This document shows positions 37,543-46,401 of a stretch of 64,000 nt of DNA, one piece after another. The position numbers and the translations under genes were made by a program. Source of the DNA: Wolbachia endosymbiont of Diaphorina citri (GTDB lineage: Bacteria > Pseudomonadota > Alphaproteobacteria > Rickettsiales > Anaplasmataceae); the NCBI RefSeq assembly GCF_013096535.2, contig NZ_CP051265.2:1302001-1366000 (forward strand). The letters are read 5' to 3'. The stretch's first letter is position 1; the number at the start of each line of letters is the position of its first letter. Under the pieces are notes generated by a model that was not told the origin of the DNA, searched no databases, and saw only the letters and a list, made by a program, of their open reading frames with translations.

Positions 37543-37693
37543 AACCTACTCCAAGTTAAAATTTAGATATTATTAATTAAGTGAGACAGTTTCTTTAGTC
37601 AATCAATATATTATAACATTAGAGTTAACAACTAAAAGAATAGAATGAAATATCAGGCAATATTTCCTATAATTAAACTTTTAAGATGGAAAA

Positions 37694-38665
37694 ATGACAA
37701 TTCGTGTAGGAATTAATGGTCTTGGTAGAATAGGCAGAAGTGTATTGCGTGCTATTTTTGAAGTAGAAAACTATAGCGAGCAAATAGAAGTTGTGGCGGT
37801 AAATGGGTCGCTCAGTGCTGAGCAGCATGCACATTTGATTAAATATGACTCTGTTCATGGTAAATTCAGTGGTGATATTGATTTTAATGAGTCTGAAAAT
37901 TGGCTATCTATAAATGGCAAAAGGTTTTCTTTATATAGAGAACGTAGCCCTGAAAATATTCCTTGGAATGTTGATGTAGTACTTGAATGCACTGGTGCAT
38001 TCAACAAGTGTGCGGAAGCAGCAAAGCATAATGCAGAGAGAGTAATTGTCTCTGCTCCAGTTTCAGATGCTGATGTAACTATAGTTTACGGCGTAAATAA
38101 TGATATGCTCAAAAAGGAGCATAAAGTGATCTCAGCAGGTTCTTGTACTACAAACTGTCTGGCTCCGATTGTACACATTTTACACTCCAATTTAGGTATA
38201 AAAAGCGGTTTTATGACCACTATACATGCCTATACGAATGATCAAAATATTCTTGATGGCAACCATAGAGACTTACGCAGGGCAAGAGCTTGTGGCCTTT
38301 CTATGGTGCCAACTACAACCGGAGCGGCAAAAATAATTGGTTCTGTTATTCCTGAGTTAAAGGGTAAGCTAGATGGTACTGCTATTAGAGTTCCGGTTAG
38401 CAACGTTTCTATGGTTGATTTTAAATTTTTAGCTGATAAGAGAGCAACAACTAAGGAAATAAACGAAATATTTAAGAATTCAGCAAATCATGTGCTTTCC
38501 ATATGTAACGAGCCTTTAGTTTCAATAGACTTTGTCCATAACCCTTATAGTGCAATTGTGGATTTAGCTGGTACATATGTCACAGGCGATATCTGTAGAG
38601 TTGCAGCGTGGTATGACAATGAATGGGCTTTTTCACTGAGAATGTTAGATATAGCGTTATTGTAA
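37694..38665 (+). CDS. gap: Glyceraldehyde-3-phosphate dehydrogenase
   Basis: GAPDH links triose phosphates and 1,3-bisphosphoglycerate; Wolbachia, without a full glycolysis from glucose, would use it mainly toward gluconeogenesis. The 323-residue protein has the Rossmann loop GINGLGRIGRSVLR (7-20), catalytic Cys151 in SAGSCTTNCLAP and His178 in MTTIHAYTNDQN. Strand beta-2 ends VNGSLS rather than the VNDL of strictly NAD-dependent enzymes, so cofactor preference is uncertain. ATG 37694 is followed 3 bp after the stop by tatC. Confidence 0.95.
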   Translation: MTIRVGINGLGRIGRSVLRAIFEVENYSEQIEVVAVNGSLSAEQHAHLIKYDSVHGKFSGDIDFNESENWLSINGKRFSLYRERSPENIPWNVDVVLECTGAFNKCAEAAKHNAERVIVSAPVSDADVTIVYGVNNDMLKKEHKVISAGSCTTNCLAPIVHILHSNLGIKSGFMTTIHAYTNDQNILDGNHRDLRRARACGLSMVPTTTGAAKIIGSVIPELKGKLDGTAIRVPVSNVSMVDFKFLADKRATTKEINEIFKNSANHVLSICNEPLVSIDFVHNPYSAIVDLAGTYVTGDICRVAAWYDNEWAFSLRMLDIALL

Positions 38666-38668
38666 AGT

Positions 38669-39427
38669 ATGAACGAAAACTCACAAAAATATGCTTCATT
38701 TTATGAGCACTTTGCGGAACTTAGAAAAAGGGTTATTTTTTGCTTTTTATTTTTTTGTGTTACCTTCGGGTTTTGTTACTACTTTAAAGAAAATATATAC
38801 CGCTTTTTACTTGCACCTTTAATAGAAGTTACAAAAGATAGCAATGATTTTTCTCTAATCTATACAGACTTAACAGAAGCGTTTTTTGTATATCTCAGGG
38901 TTGCAATAATGAGTGCACTGTTGTTTTCTTTTCCTGTGTTTGCATGGCAATTCTACATATTTCTAGCACCTGGCTTATATAAAAGAGAAAGGGCAGTGTT
39001 ATTGCCGTACTTAATTGCAACACCGGTTTTGTTTATAACAGGAGCTGCTGTAGTTTATTATTACATATTTCCCTTAGCTTGGAAATTTTTTATTGCTTTT
39101 GAACATAGCGGTAAATCTTTCGGTATACCAATAGAGTTTATGCCATCAGTCAGTGAATATTTGGACCTTGTTCTTCAATTCATGTTTGCGTTTGGTACTG
39201 CATTTCAAATTCCAGTCATACTAACCTTAATGGTGAGAGTAGGGCTAATCACTGCACAAAGCTTGTCAAATAAACGTAGAATTGCAATAGTGGTAATTTT
39301 CATTATTGCTGCAATCTTAACTCCACCTGATGTACTAAGCCAAGTAGGGCTTGCAATACCAATGCTGGTATTATATGAGCTGTCTATTCTGATATGTAGA
39401 TATATTGAGAAGAAAGCAAAGTATTAG
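38669..39427 (+). CDS. tatC: Sec-independent protein translocase TatC
   Basis: TatC recognises twin-arginine signal peptides and with TatA/B exports folded proteins. The 252-residue protein has six hydrophobic segments and the family landmarks FYEHFAELRKRVIFC at the N-terminus, VFAWQFYIFLAPGLYKRERAV (with FLAPGLYKRER) after the third segment, and FQIPVILTLMVRVG. It is 3 bp downstream of gap and likely co-transcribed. TatA/TatB are not in the window. Confidence 0.96.
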   Translation: MNENSQKYASFYEHFAELRKRVIFCFLFFCVTFGFCYYFKENIYRFLLAPLIEVTKDSNDFSLIYTDLTEAFFVYLRVAIMSALLFSFPVFAWQFYIFLAPGLYKRERAVLLPYLIATPVLFITGAAVVYYYIFPLAWKFFIAFEHSGKSFGIPIEFMPSVSEYLDLVLQFMFAFGTAFQIPVILTLMVRVGLITAQSLSNKRRIAIVVIFIIAAILTPPDVLSQVGLAIPMLVLYELSILICRYIEKKAKY

Positions 39428-39509
39428 TTGTTGAAAAAAAAGATGAATACTCGAGCTTCTCTTCTTTCTTGTTTTAGTGTTTGTAATACTTAGGTATATT
39501 GTTAAATTC

Positions 39510-39538
39510 TTGACTTTATTATTTAAATATATAATAAT
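39510..39538 (+). promoter_or_regulatory. Possible sigma70 promoter
   Basis: TTGACT (39510-39515), 17-bp spacer, AATAAT (39533-39538), 37 bases before ATG 39575. The region is AT-rich, so chance matches are likely. Confidence 0.42.
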
Positions 39539-39574
39539 TAAAGTATATTATGATTTTAAGTAGGAGAATTTTAT

Positions 39575-40846
39575 ATGCTAAAATATGAGGAGTTAAATGA
39601 AACACAACAAGGATTATATGATAAGTTAAGGGATGAAATAAAAAAAGGAAAAGATGGTAATATTACTCCTATTCTTGAAGAAATTAAAACAGAAGGGGTA
39701 TTAAAAGAAGTTCTTACTACTGCGAATATAAAGATCGATCTTTCAAATGGTGAAAATCATACTCTAACACCTCTTGCCTATGCTATGGGTTTTAGTAACC
39801 AGAAAGTTATTAAAAATATTTTAGATGTAATTAAAGATAAAGCGATATTAGAAGCAGTACTTACTACTGCAAATATAAGTTTGAAGTTCAAAAACGGTGC
39901 GGAACATGATATAACACTGCTTGCCCATGCTACAATTCTTTATAATCAGGAAGTTATTAAAAATATTCTAGATGTAGCTGAAAAGAATAATATGTTAGAA
40001 AAAGTTTTCGCTAGTATAAAAAAAGATCATCTTAACAAAACCAAGAATATTTTAGAAATACTAAAAAATCAAGAGCAAGATGAAGAGCAAAAAGCTAAAA
40101 TTGATGGTTGGCTAAAAATACTTGCAAAGAGCATATCTAGTTGTGAAAGTAAAGATGATACTAACAAAATTAAATGGAAAGAGGAAGTTAACGAGATATT
40201 CCACAATCAAGAGCAAGAGGATTGGCAAGTAACCCTTAAAAGGATCATGCCTAATCACAAAAATAAAGATATTTATAATGATGTACTTAAGGAAATTTTA
40301 GACTCATCATCAAAAGATCCACAGCACATTGCTGATAGGCTAACAGTACTTAAAAAGATCATGTCTGGTTGTGAAAGTCAGAAACAATCTTCAGTAGCTG
40401 AAAGCAGCGTACCTCAAACTGAAGGAAATATAACTGATGAAAGTAGTACATCTGAAATAAGTATTATGCCCGATTGTGAAAGTAATGAACAGTCTTCAAT
40501 GGCTGAAAGCATCGTTCCTAAAACTGAAGGAAATATAACTGATGAAAGTAGTACATCTGAAATAGAGAGTAGTAAACAAAAAGACAAAGTAAAAACTACT
40601 AATAAACCAATAATAATTGGCTGTGTTTATGGTGCTATAGCTGCATTGGCAACTGGTGGTGGATGTTTTGCTGCTGGTGTTGCATTACCGATATTGGCTT
40701 TAATTGGTATAGCTATAGCTGCTGCTCTAGTAACAGGACTTGTTGCTGGTGGTATTACATATGTAATTTCAAAGCCTAGTGAGAATCTAGATATAGTTAA
40801 TGTAGGACAAGGAGTTGTTGATACAGGGGTAAATATAACAGAGTAG
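39575..40846 (+). CDS. Acidic membrane-anchored protein with degenerate ankyrin-like repeats
   Basis: A 423-residue protein, ATG 39575 with TAGGAGA upstream. The N-terminal 150 residues contain two repeats of VLTTANI.....NG..H..T.LA.A followed by NQ.VIKNILDV, spaced like helix-pair (ankyrin-type) units. The middle is helical and acidic, with a tandem duplication of a 35-residue Ser/Glu-rich linker (residues 266-330). The C-terminus has two Ala/Gly-rich hydrophobic segments (about 345-400) then ITYVISKPSENLDIV and a VVD tail, closely similar to the end of the 15895 protein. A Rho-independent terminator follows. Host-interaction role inferred. Confidence 0.75.
   Translation: MLKYEELNETQQGLYDKLRDEIKKGKDGNITPILEEIKTEGVLKEVLTTANIKIDLSNGENHTLTPLAYAMGFSNQKVIKNILDVIKDKAILEAVLTTANISLKFKNGAEHDITLLAHATILYNQEVIKNILDVAEKNNMLEKVFASIKKDHLNKTKNILEILKNQEQDEEQKAKIDGWLKILAKSISSCESKDDTNKIKWKEEVNEIFHNQEQEDWQVTLKRIMPNHKNKDIYNDVLKEILDSSSKDPQHIADRLTVLKKIMSGCESQKQSSVAESSVPQTEGNITDESSTSEISIMPDCESNEQSSMAESIVPKTEGNITDESSTSEIESSKQKDKVKTTNKPIIIGCVYGAIAALATGGGCFAAGVALPILALIGIAIAAALVTGLVAGGITYVISKPSENLDIVNVGQGVVDTGVNITE
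40370..40564 (+). repeat. 105-bp in-frame tandem duplication
   Basis: Units 40370-40474 and 40475-40564 encode CES..QSS.AES.VP.TEGN then ITDESSTSEI, with five linker residues after the first. Unit 2 is shorter by the linker. Several base differences show the duplication is not very recent. Confidence 0.75.
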
Positions 40847-40853
40847 TTAAGTG

Positions 40854-40878
40854 AAAGGAAGAAGTCTATTCTTCCTTT
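40854..40878 (+). terminator. Rho-independent terminator
   Basis: Perfect 10-bp stem AAAGGAAGAA / TTCTTCCTTT, loop GTCTA, followed by TCTCAAAGTTTTTTTTG. It starts 8 bp after the stop of the acidic membrane protein. Confidence 0.65.
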
Positions 40879-40974
40879 TCTCAAAGTTTTTTTTGTTGAT
40901 CATATATTCACAGAATTAAGTTCGATAGGTTGCTGTATAAAAGATTGGGAAGTAGTTTTGTTAGTATTGAAAAT

Positions 40975-41180
40975 TATAGCTCTTTTCCTAATAGTCGGAA
41001 CATGATAGAACAGGTAAAGTAGTGAGGAGATGTGAATGCCAGCAGCATATAGTTATGATTTAAGGAAAAAAGCATTGGATGTAGGAGAAAGTAGAGCATT
41101 TGTAGCCAAGAGGTTCAAAGTTAACATTCTATGAATGGCAAAAAGGTGCAAGAAAATAGGCGATTTTAAATCAAAATGTA
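40975..41180 (+). pseudogene. IS630-family relic (5' end)
   Basis: Begins with a TATAGCTCTTTTCC..TAGTCGGAAC sequence matching the 30-bp IS630 terminal repeat found at 57.2 and 61.6/63.5 kb, then ATG 41036 encodes MPAAYSYDLRKKALDVGES followed by VAKRFKV before frame breaks. The catalytic domain is gone. The following 41181-41608 shows a 47-codon open frame (41266-41415) without recognisable homology and a decayed palindromic element, nothing else. Confidence 0.75.
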
Positions 41181-41403
41181 GATCCAATAGAGCGTGATTG
41201 ATATCTTTCTAGTAATAGTGTAACAGCTTTTATTAAGATATTTTTTTACCATACGACAGCAATAACAAATGAGTTTACTGAAGTTATTACTGAAAGAGTT
41301 GTTAGACCAAATATTGCGGAAAATTCTCAAAAAAGCAGGAGTGCGTGAGTTTAAATCACAGCTGCATGAGCATTGTTACTTAATAGCAATCTCCATCAAC
41401 AAG

Positions 41404-41500
41404 CTACTTGCATGAAACTGTCATATGATGAAACTAGATTCCACATTCATGCACTTAAATAAGGATGACAGCAGATACTAGAATGACGAAATCGTTATTC
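41404..41500. repeat. Decayed dispersed palindromic element
   Basis: Pieces GAAACTGTCAT, CTAGATTCCAC, GGATGACAGCAGATAC and TAGAATGACG match the motif series of the palindromic family but no long arm pairs remain. Confidence 0.5.
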
Positions 41501-41608
41501 TGCTACGCATTATCGCCGTATAACTATAGCTATATATGAACTAAAAAAGTAATATTCACTAGATCTTAATATTTTAGATCTATATTTCAATAAAATATTA
41601 CAATTAGT

Positions 41609-42793
41609 ATGAATGATCCATTTAAAAGTGAGGATTATAAAAAAAATCTCGATTCTCTGATCAAAGTTATAAAGCTAGGGAATTCAGAGAAACAATATGG
41701 TAAAACAGTAACAGATTTATCTCATGCTTTAGAGGGTTTTACAGATAAGGCAGAAGATGTAGCTAAACTTGTTATACGTGATGACTTGAATAATTGTGTA
41801 AAGAAGGCAAATAAAAAGCCATTAATTCTTAGGATATTCAATAGAATATTAGGAAGAGATGTTTCGATTAGGAATATAAGTAATTTTATAAAAGATAAAT
41901 TGCCTCCTTCAACTGCTAGAACAGTAATCGAATATACAGATGTTATTCAAAAAATTTCAGATTTAGAGCGAATAGAAAGAAGTCAAGATAAATATAGGTC
42001 ATATGGAGTAAATTTAGAAAATAGACAGCAAAAGAAAAATCTCTTATATGAGCGAGAAGATTCAGGTTATGGAGGTTCATTAAACGAAGATCCTGAGTAT
42101 GAAGAAATATCAAATTATCAAGAGGAAAAGAGCAAATCTTTAACAAAAGATTTGAGTAATCTACAATCAATTAAAGAGGAGCCGATTTATGCAACAATTC
42201 CTAAAGAACATATAGAAGCAAAAAGAGAAAATAGGAAGAAACAACAACTTCAATCTCTTGCACCACCAAAACCACCAAGAGTACCACCAGTACCAGAGAA
42301 AATGTTTACTATCAATCAAAAAATTAGACAAGAACCGAAAAAAGATAAACCTGCAGTACCACCAAAGCCTAAAGATTTAGACGAAAAAGTAAGCACAGAG
42401 CAAAAAATAGTAGTGGAAAAATCAGCTGAGAGTAAACCTACACTACCACTAAAATCTGAAAATCAAGATGGTAAAGAATCAGCAAAAAAAGCTGATGGAC
42501 CAAAAGTACTAGTAGTTGCTATGAAAAAAGAAGTGACTCGCGAGAGTAGTAAAGTAAAGGCATTAAAAGAAAGATTTGAGCAAAATCAAGTAAAGAACGT
42601 GTTGCCTGCTGAAAACAAAACTGCTTCAGTAACACAAACGGATATCAGTGTGAAGAGAAAACAATCTCGTTCATTTCCAGTAGGGAATAAAAAATCTTCG
42701 ATCAACCATCTTGCCAGCAAAAATTTACCTTCCACGAATGTAAGTGTAAAAGAAATGGTTAAAAAATTTGAAGGAAGAAAAGGTGAAAGATAG
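41609..42793 (+). CDS. EPIYA- and proline-rich protein, candidate secreted effector
   Basis: No housekeeping family recognised. A 394-residue hydrophilic protein with no signal peptide or membrane segment. Residues 1-130 are helical. Then come a Tyr/acid stretch (YEREDSGYGGSLNEDPEYEE, 147-166), an exact EPIYA motif at 191-195 (KEEPIYATIPKE), proline-rich APPKPPRVPPVPEK (218-231) and AVPPKPKD (249-256) that fit SH3-ligand patterns, a TQTD motif (342-345), and a basic tail with two VK.L/MK.FE units (316-323 and 380-388). EPIYA tyrosines are phosphorylated by host kinases in CagA and in Anaplasma/Bartonella effectors, so a type IV-secreted effector is a reasonable inference. It is monocistronic, after an IS relic. 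Confidence 0.8.
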   Translation: MNDPFKSEDYKKNLDSLIKVIKLGNSEKQYGKTVTDLSHALEGFTDKAEDVAKLVIRDDLNNCVKKANKKPLILRIFNRILGRDVSIRNISNFIKDKLPPSTARTVIEYTDVIQKISDLERIERSQDKYRSYGVNLENRQQKKNLLYEREDSGYGGSLNEDPEYEEISNYQEEKSKSLTKDLSNLQSIKEEPIYATIPKEHIEAKRENRKKQQLQSLAPPKPPRVPPVPEKMFTINQKIRQEPKKDKPAVPPKPKDLDEKVSTEQKIVVEKSAESKPTLPLKSENQDGKESAKKADGPKVLVVAMKKEVTRESSKVKALKERFEQNQVKNVLPAENKTASVTQTDISVKRKQSRSFPVGNKKSSINHLASKNLPSTNVSVKEMVKKFEGRKGER

Positions 42794-42892
42794 TAATATT
42801 TGGGTATTTCCCTACTCATGAAAATTAGCTCTTATCATAACATTTTCACAGCCATAAGAGGAAGTTTTTATAAGATTGGGGCTAAAGAAAAC

Positions 42893-42921
42893 TTGCATGT
42901 AAATGTATCAAGGTATAAAAT
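42893..42921 (+). promoter_or_regulatory. Sigma70-type promoter for peroxiredoxin-trxB
   Basis: TTGCAT (42893-42898), 17-bp spacer, TAAAAT (42916-42921), 30 bases before ATG 42951. Confidence 0.5.
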
Positions 42922-42950
42922 TATGAATATTAAGAACGAATAGGTTAGTT

Positions 42951-43550
42951 ATGAATCTTGTAACAAAATCCGCTATCGATTTTACTGCTTCGGCTGTTCT
43001 TGCTAGTGGAAAAATAGTTGATGATTTCTGTTTAAGTAAACATATAAAGGATAAGTATGCTGTCCTTTTTTTCTATCCACTTGATTTTACTTTTGTCTGT
43101 CCAACTGAGTTGATATCATTTAGCAACAAAATAGAAGATTTTTCAAAACGTGATGTTGAAGTGATAGGAATAAGTATAGATTCAAAATTTTCACACTATA
43201 AATGGCGAAACACTCCAGTTAATGATGGTGGTATTGGAGAGGTTAGCTACAATTTAGTGTCTGATATCAAAAAGTCTATATCAAGAGACTATGGGGTCTT
43301 ATATGACGACTCAATTGCACTAAGAGCAACTTTTGTTATTGATGATAAATTTGTTGTACGTCATCAATCGATAAATGATTTTCCTTTGGGACGTAATGTC
43401 GATGAGTTTATTAGAATTATTGATGCAATAAAACATAATGAAGAGCATGGTGAAGTATGTCCAGCAGGGTGGAAAAAAGGTAAGCCAGCAATGCAGGCAA
43501 GTGATGAAGGAGTGGCTGATTATCTAAACTCACACAGTGCAGAATTATAA
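42951..43550 (+). CDS. Peroxiredoxin, AhpC/Prx1 type
   Basis: A typical 2-Cys peroxiredoxin (199 residues) that reduces H2O2 and organic peroxides. The peroxidatic Cys50 lies in FYPLDFTFVCPTELISFS and the resolving Cys170 in HGEVCPAGWKKG; the PxxxTxxC arrangement is intact. It overlaps trxB, whose product could reduce thioredoxin that in turn recycles the peroxiredoxin, so the pair reads as a redox-defence operon. Confidence 0.95.
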   Translation: MNLVTKSAIDFTASAVLASGKIVDDFCLSKHIKDKYAVLFFYPLDFTFVCPTELISFSNKIEDFSKRDVEVIGISIDSKFSHYKWRNTPVNDGGIGEVSYNLVSDIKKSISRDYGVLYDDSIALRATFVIDDKFVVRHQSINDFPLGRNVDEFIRIIDAIKHNEEHGEVCPAGWKKGKPAMQASDEGVADYLNSHSAEL

Positions 43551-43551
43551 A

Positions 43552-44484
43552 TTGAGTACAAAAGTTCTTATTATTGGATCTGGAGCAGCGGGTTATGCTG
43601 CTGCTATATATGCAGCACGTGCAAATTTAGAGCCAATTGTAGTAACAGGAATGCAACCTGGTGGTCAGCTTACAATTACTACGGATGTTGAAAACTATCC
43701 AGGTTTTATTTCTATACAAGGTCCAGAACTCATGGAACAAAAGAGGTTGCATGCAGAGAAGGCGGGAGCAAGAATAATAGACGATGAGATAAAAAGTGTA
43801 GAACAACTTGAGGATTCTAATGAGTATAGATTTAGATCTTGTGGTAATGCTAGTGACTACTATTCGAATGCAATTATAATCGCAGCTGGTGCGCAAGCGA
43901 AGTGGCTTGGCCTGGAGAGTGAAAAGAAATTTCAAGGTTACGGAGTTTCGGCATGCGCAACTTGTGATGGTGCATTTTTTAGAAATAAAGTTGTAGCTGT
44001 GGTTGGTGGTGGAAATACTGCTGTTGAAGAAGCAATATTTTTAACTCGATTTGCTAAGGAAGTTATACTGATACACAGGCGTGATAAGTTAAGAGCAGAG
44101 AAAGTAATGCAAGACAGGCTCTTTAAAAATGATAAGATAAAGGTAATATGGAATCATACCGTAGAGCAGATTCTTGGAGAAGAAAATCCTAAAAAAGTTA
44201 CTGGCATTACAATTAAATCGACAGACATCAATAAAACCCAGGAATTGAAAGTAGATGGAGTGTTCATTGCAATTGGGCATGCACCAAATACAGGTATTTT
44301 TAAGGGCTTTGTTGAAATGGATCAGCAAGGTTATATAATTACGAAACCTGGAACAACTCTAACCAGTAGGGCAGGGGTGTTTGCCGCTGGCGATGTTCAA
44401 GATAAGGTATATCGCCAGGCAGTAGTTGCCGCAGGAACAGGGTGCATGGCTGCACTTGATGCAGAAAAATTTTTGGAATCATAA
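43552..44484 (+). CDS. trxB: Thioredoxin reductase
   Basis: A low-molecular-weight thioredoxin reductase. Landmarks are the FAD loop VLIIGSGAAGYAAAIYAARA, the redox pair in SACATCDGAFF (Cys135 and Cys138), the NADPH loop VVGGGNTAVEEA and the C-terminal FAD motif GVFAAGDVQDKVYRQAV. TTG 43552 gives the usual short N-terminus (STKVLIIGSG) after the peroxiredoxin stop; an in-frame GTG at 43537 would overlap that gene by 14 bp and add five residues. Neither has a clear ribosome site, so the start is uncertain. Confidence 0.95.
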   Translation: MSTKVLIIGSGAAGYAAAIYAARANLEPIVVTGMQPGGQLTITTDVENYPGFISIQGPELMEQKRLHAEKAGARIIDDEIKSVEQLEDSNEYRFRSCGNASDYYSNAIIIAAGAQAKWLGLESEKKFQGYGVSACATCDGAFFRNKVVAVVGGGNTAVEEAIFLTRFAKEVILIHRRDKLRAEKVMQDRLFKNDKIKVIWNHTVEQILGEENPKKVTGITIKSTDINKTQELKVDGVFIAIGHAPNTGIFKGFVEMDQQGYIITKPGTTLTSRAGVFAAGDVQDKVYRQAVVAAGTGCMAALDAEKFLES

Positions 44485-44512
44485 TTAGTTCTAAAATTTT
44501 TAACTAAATTAC

Positions 44513-44540
44513 TTGCAATTTTCTTTGTTTTTTTTATAAT
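44513..44540 (+). promoter_or_regulatory. Sigma70-type promoter for the ankyrin/coiled-coil gene
   Basis: TTGCAA (44513-44518), 16-bp spacer, perfect TATAAT (44535-44540), 35 bases before ATG 44576, which has TGAGGAG as ribosome site. Confidence 0.6.
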
Positions 44541-44575
44541 TATGTTAATAAATTATAGGTTGAGGAGAATTTAGT

Positions 44576-46258
44576 ATGCTTTCGGGAAGTAATGTAGATT
44601 TTAGAAGAAGGGTTGTTAGTGATGTAGGATTACGAACTCAAAATCAAACAACTTCAGGACAATCAACAACAAAATTATTTAAAGCTATTGATGATGAAAA
44701 TCTAGGGGATTTTAAGCGAGCTCTGGCAGAAGGTGCGAATGTTAATGCGTTTGATGAGGGATATACACCATTAATGACTATTATCATGGGTGGTGATGAT
44801 AGTCCTACAAACTTAAAAATGATGACTTTGCTTTTACAGCACCAGAATTTAAATGTTAATATTCAAGAAGCTAAAGAACTCAATACAGCTCTACATCTAG
44901 CTTTTCGTATGGAAAATAGGAGTTTCGTACAGATGTTACTTAGACATCCTGAATTGAATCCAGTCATTAGAAATGATTATGAAGATCGTTATGGGAGAAG
45001 AAAAAGTTACACTCCTAAAGAATATATTGAACAAATTGGGAGAGAGCAGGAGAAAGATTTTTCACATCTTACAAAAGAAATACAAAAAGCACAAACAGGA
45101 AAACAATTATTGAATGCTCTTTCTCATGGAAATTTCCATGAAGCAAAAAGACTATTAAATGAAGAATTCAACCCTAATTGCTGGAAAAGAAATTTCAATG
45201 GAGAAATAGAAACGCTGCTTAGCCTGATTATCAAATCATGTTTACAAGGAATAACACAAGATAACGAGGAAGTATTGACTAAACTTTTAGAACATAAAGA
45301 CCTAGATTTTAATCAAATAAAACCGATACCAGCTATAGAGCAAAATCCATGGGTGAAGCAAATAATTGAGCAAGTTATGAAGGAGCGATTAACTGATGCT
45401 ATTAATAGAAAAGATTTGGGTGATGTAAAAGAATTAGTAGAAGATCACTGCTTCATAAATCGTGCAATTGTCAACGCTGTGTTGGGGAATGTTAATAATC
45501 CAAGTGAATCTATTAAAAATTATCTCAATGAGAAATTTCCTGCAAGTGCAGAGCAACCTGTAGCAAATACACATAATGTTCAATCAGAAATAAACGATGA
45601 GTTTATTGCTCAAGAATTGCAGCGACTTGAAAACCTGGAAGGTGAACTTGAAAGAACAAAGGCTCAACTTGCAGAAAAAGAGCAAGAGTTGAATAGGACC
45701 GTAGATGAAAGAACAAGAGACACTGACAAAATTTCACAGTTAGAAAAGGAGTTGAGACAAGTAAGGCAGGGTAATCAGGAAAGAATTCACACTCTCACTG
45801 ATCAAGTAGCTCGACTTACTAGAGAAAAAAGTCAACTTAAAAACCTTAGAGATGAGCTTGAAAGAACAAAAACTCAACTTAGAAAAAAAGAGCAAGAGTT
45901 GGATAGGGTTGTAAGTGAAAGAGACACTAACAAAATTTCACAGTTAAAAAGGGATTTTAGTCAACAGAGATCAGAACTTCAAACTCAAAATCAAGACTTA
46001 AATAACAAAAACAGAAAACTTTCAGAAGCAAGCATTTATAATAGAAGGCAAAGTAACTATGCCTCTGCCTCTTTTGTGTTATCTGGAGCGTTTGCTATTG
46101 GTGCATGTTTAACAATATCGAATTTAGAAATATGTATTTCACTTGCTGTAGCTGCATTTGTCTTCCTTACAATTGGATGCTACTGTTCATATAAAGCAAG
46201 TACAGTACTGAGTGATGTGATAAGCACTGAATTTGGTAATGTTATCAGTTTAAGATAG
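44576..46258 (+). CDS. Ankyrin-repeat / coiled-coil protein with C-terminal membrane hairpin
   Basis: A 560-residue protein. Residues about 35-130 hold ankyrin repeats (LFKAIDDENLGDFKRALAEG then ANVNAFDEGYTPL; NTALHLAFRMENRSFVQMLL), and a second set occurs at about 175-320. Residues about 345-490 are coiled coil built from duplicated units ELERTKAQLAEKEQELNR / ELERTKTQLRKKEQELDR. Two hydrophobic segments near the C-terminus (about 498-519 and 523-543) form a probable hairpin. ATG 44576 has a strong TGAGGAG site. Proteins with this layout are common in Wolbachia and are suspected host-interaction factors; no direct evidence here. Confidence 0.85.
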   Translation: MLSGSNVDFRRRVVSDVGLRTQNQTTSGQSTTKLFKAIDDENLGDFKRALAEGANVNAFDEGYTPLMTIIMGGDDSPTNLKMMTLLLQHQNLNVNIQEAKELNTALHLAFRMENRSFVQMLLRHPELNPVIRNDYEDRYGRRKSYTPKEYIEQIGREQEKDFSHLTKEIQKAQTGKQLLNALSHGNFHEAKRLLNEEFNPNCWKRNFNGEIETLLSLIIKSCLQGITQDNEEVLTKLLEHKDLDFNQIKPIPAIEQNPWVKQIIEQVMKERLTDAINRKDLGDVKELVEDHCFINRAIVNAVLGNVNNPSESIKNYLNEKFPASAEQPVANTHNVQSEINDEFIAQELQRLENLEGELERTKAQLAEKEQELNRTVDERTRDTDKISQLEKELRQVRQGNQERIHTLTDQVARLTREKSQLKNLRDELERTKTQLRKKEQELDRVVSERDTNKISQLKRDFSQQRSELQTQNQDLNNKNRKLSEASIYNRRQSNYASASFVLSGAFAIGACLTISNLEICISLAVAAFVFLTIGCYCSYKASTVLSDVISTEFGNVISLR

Positions 46259-46401
46259 AGTTAAGGTTTTTACTTCTTGTCTAAACTCTTCTGAAAATTT
46301 TTGTACATCCTGAAAATACCTTGATAATTCGAGTGAATGTAAACCTGAGTGGTTTCAAGACTGAAATAGTTGTTGTAAACTTGCTTCTATTATCTTTTAG
46401 T

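Noticed and set aside
41266..41415. 47-codon frame MSLLKLLLKELLDQILRKIL
   Set aside because: Short, in an IS-relic zone, no ribosome site and no similarity I can name; kept only as a note.
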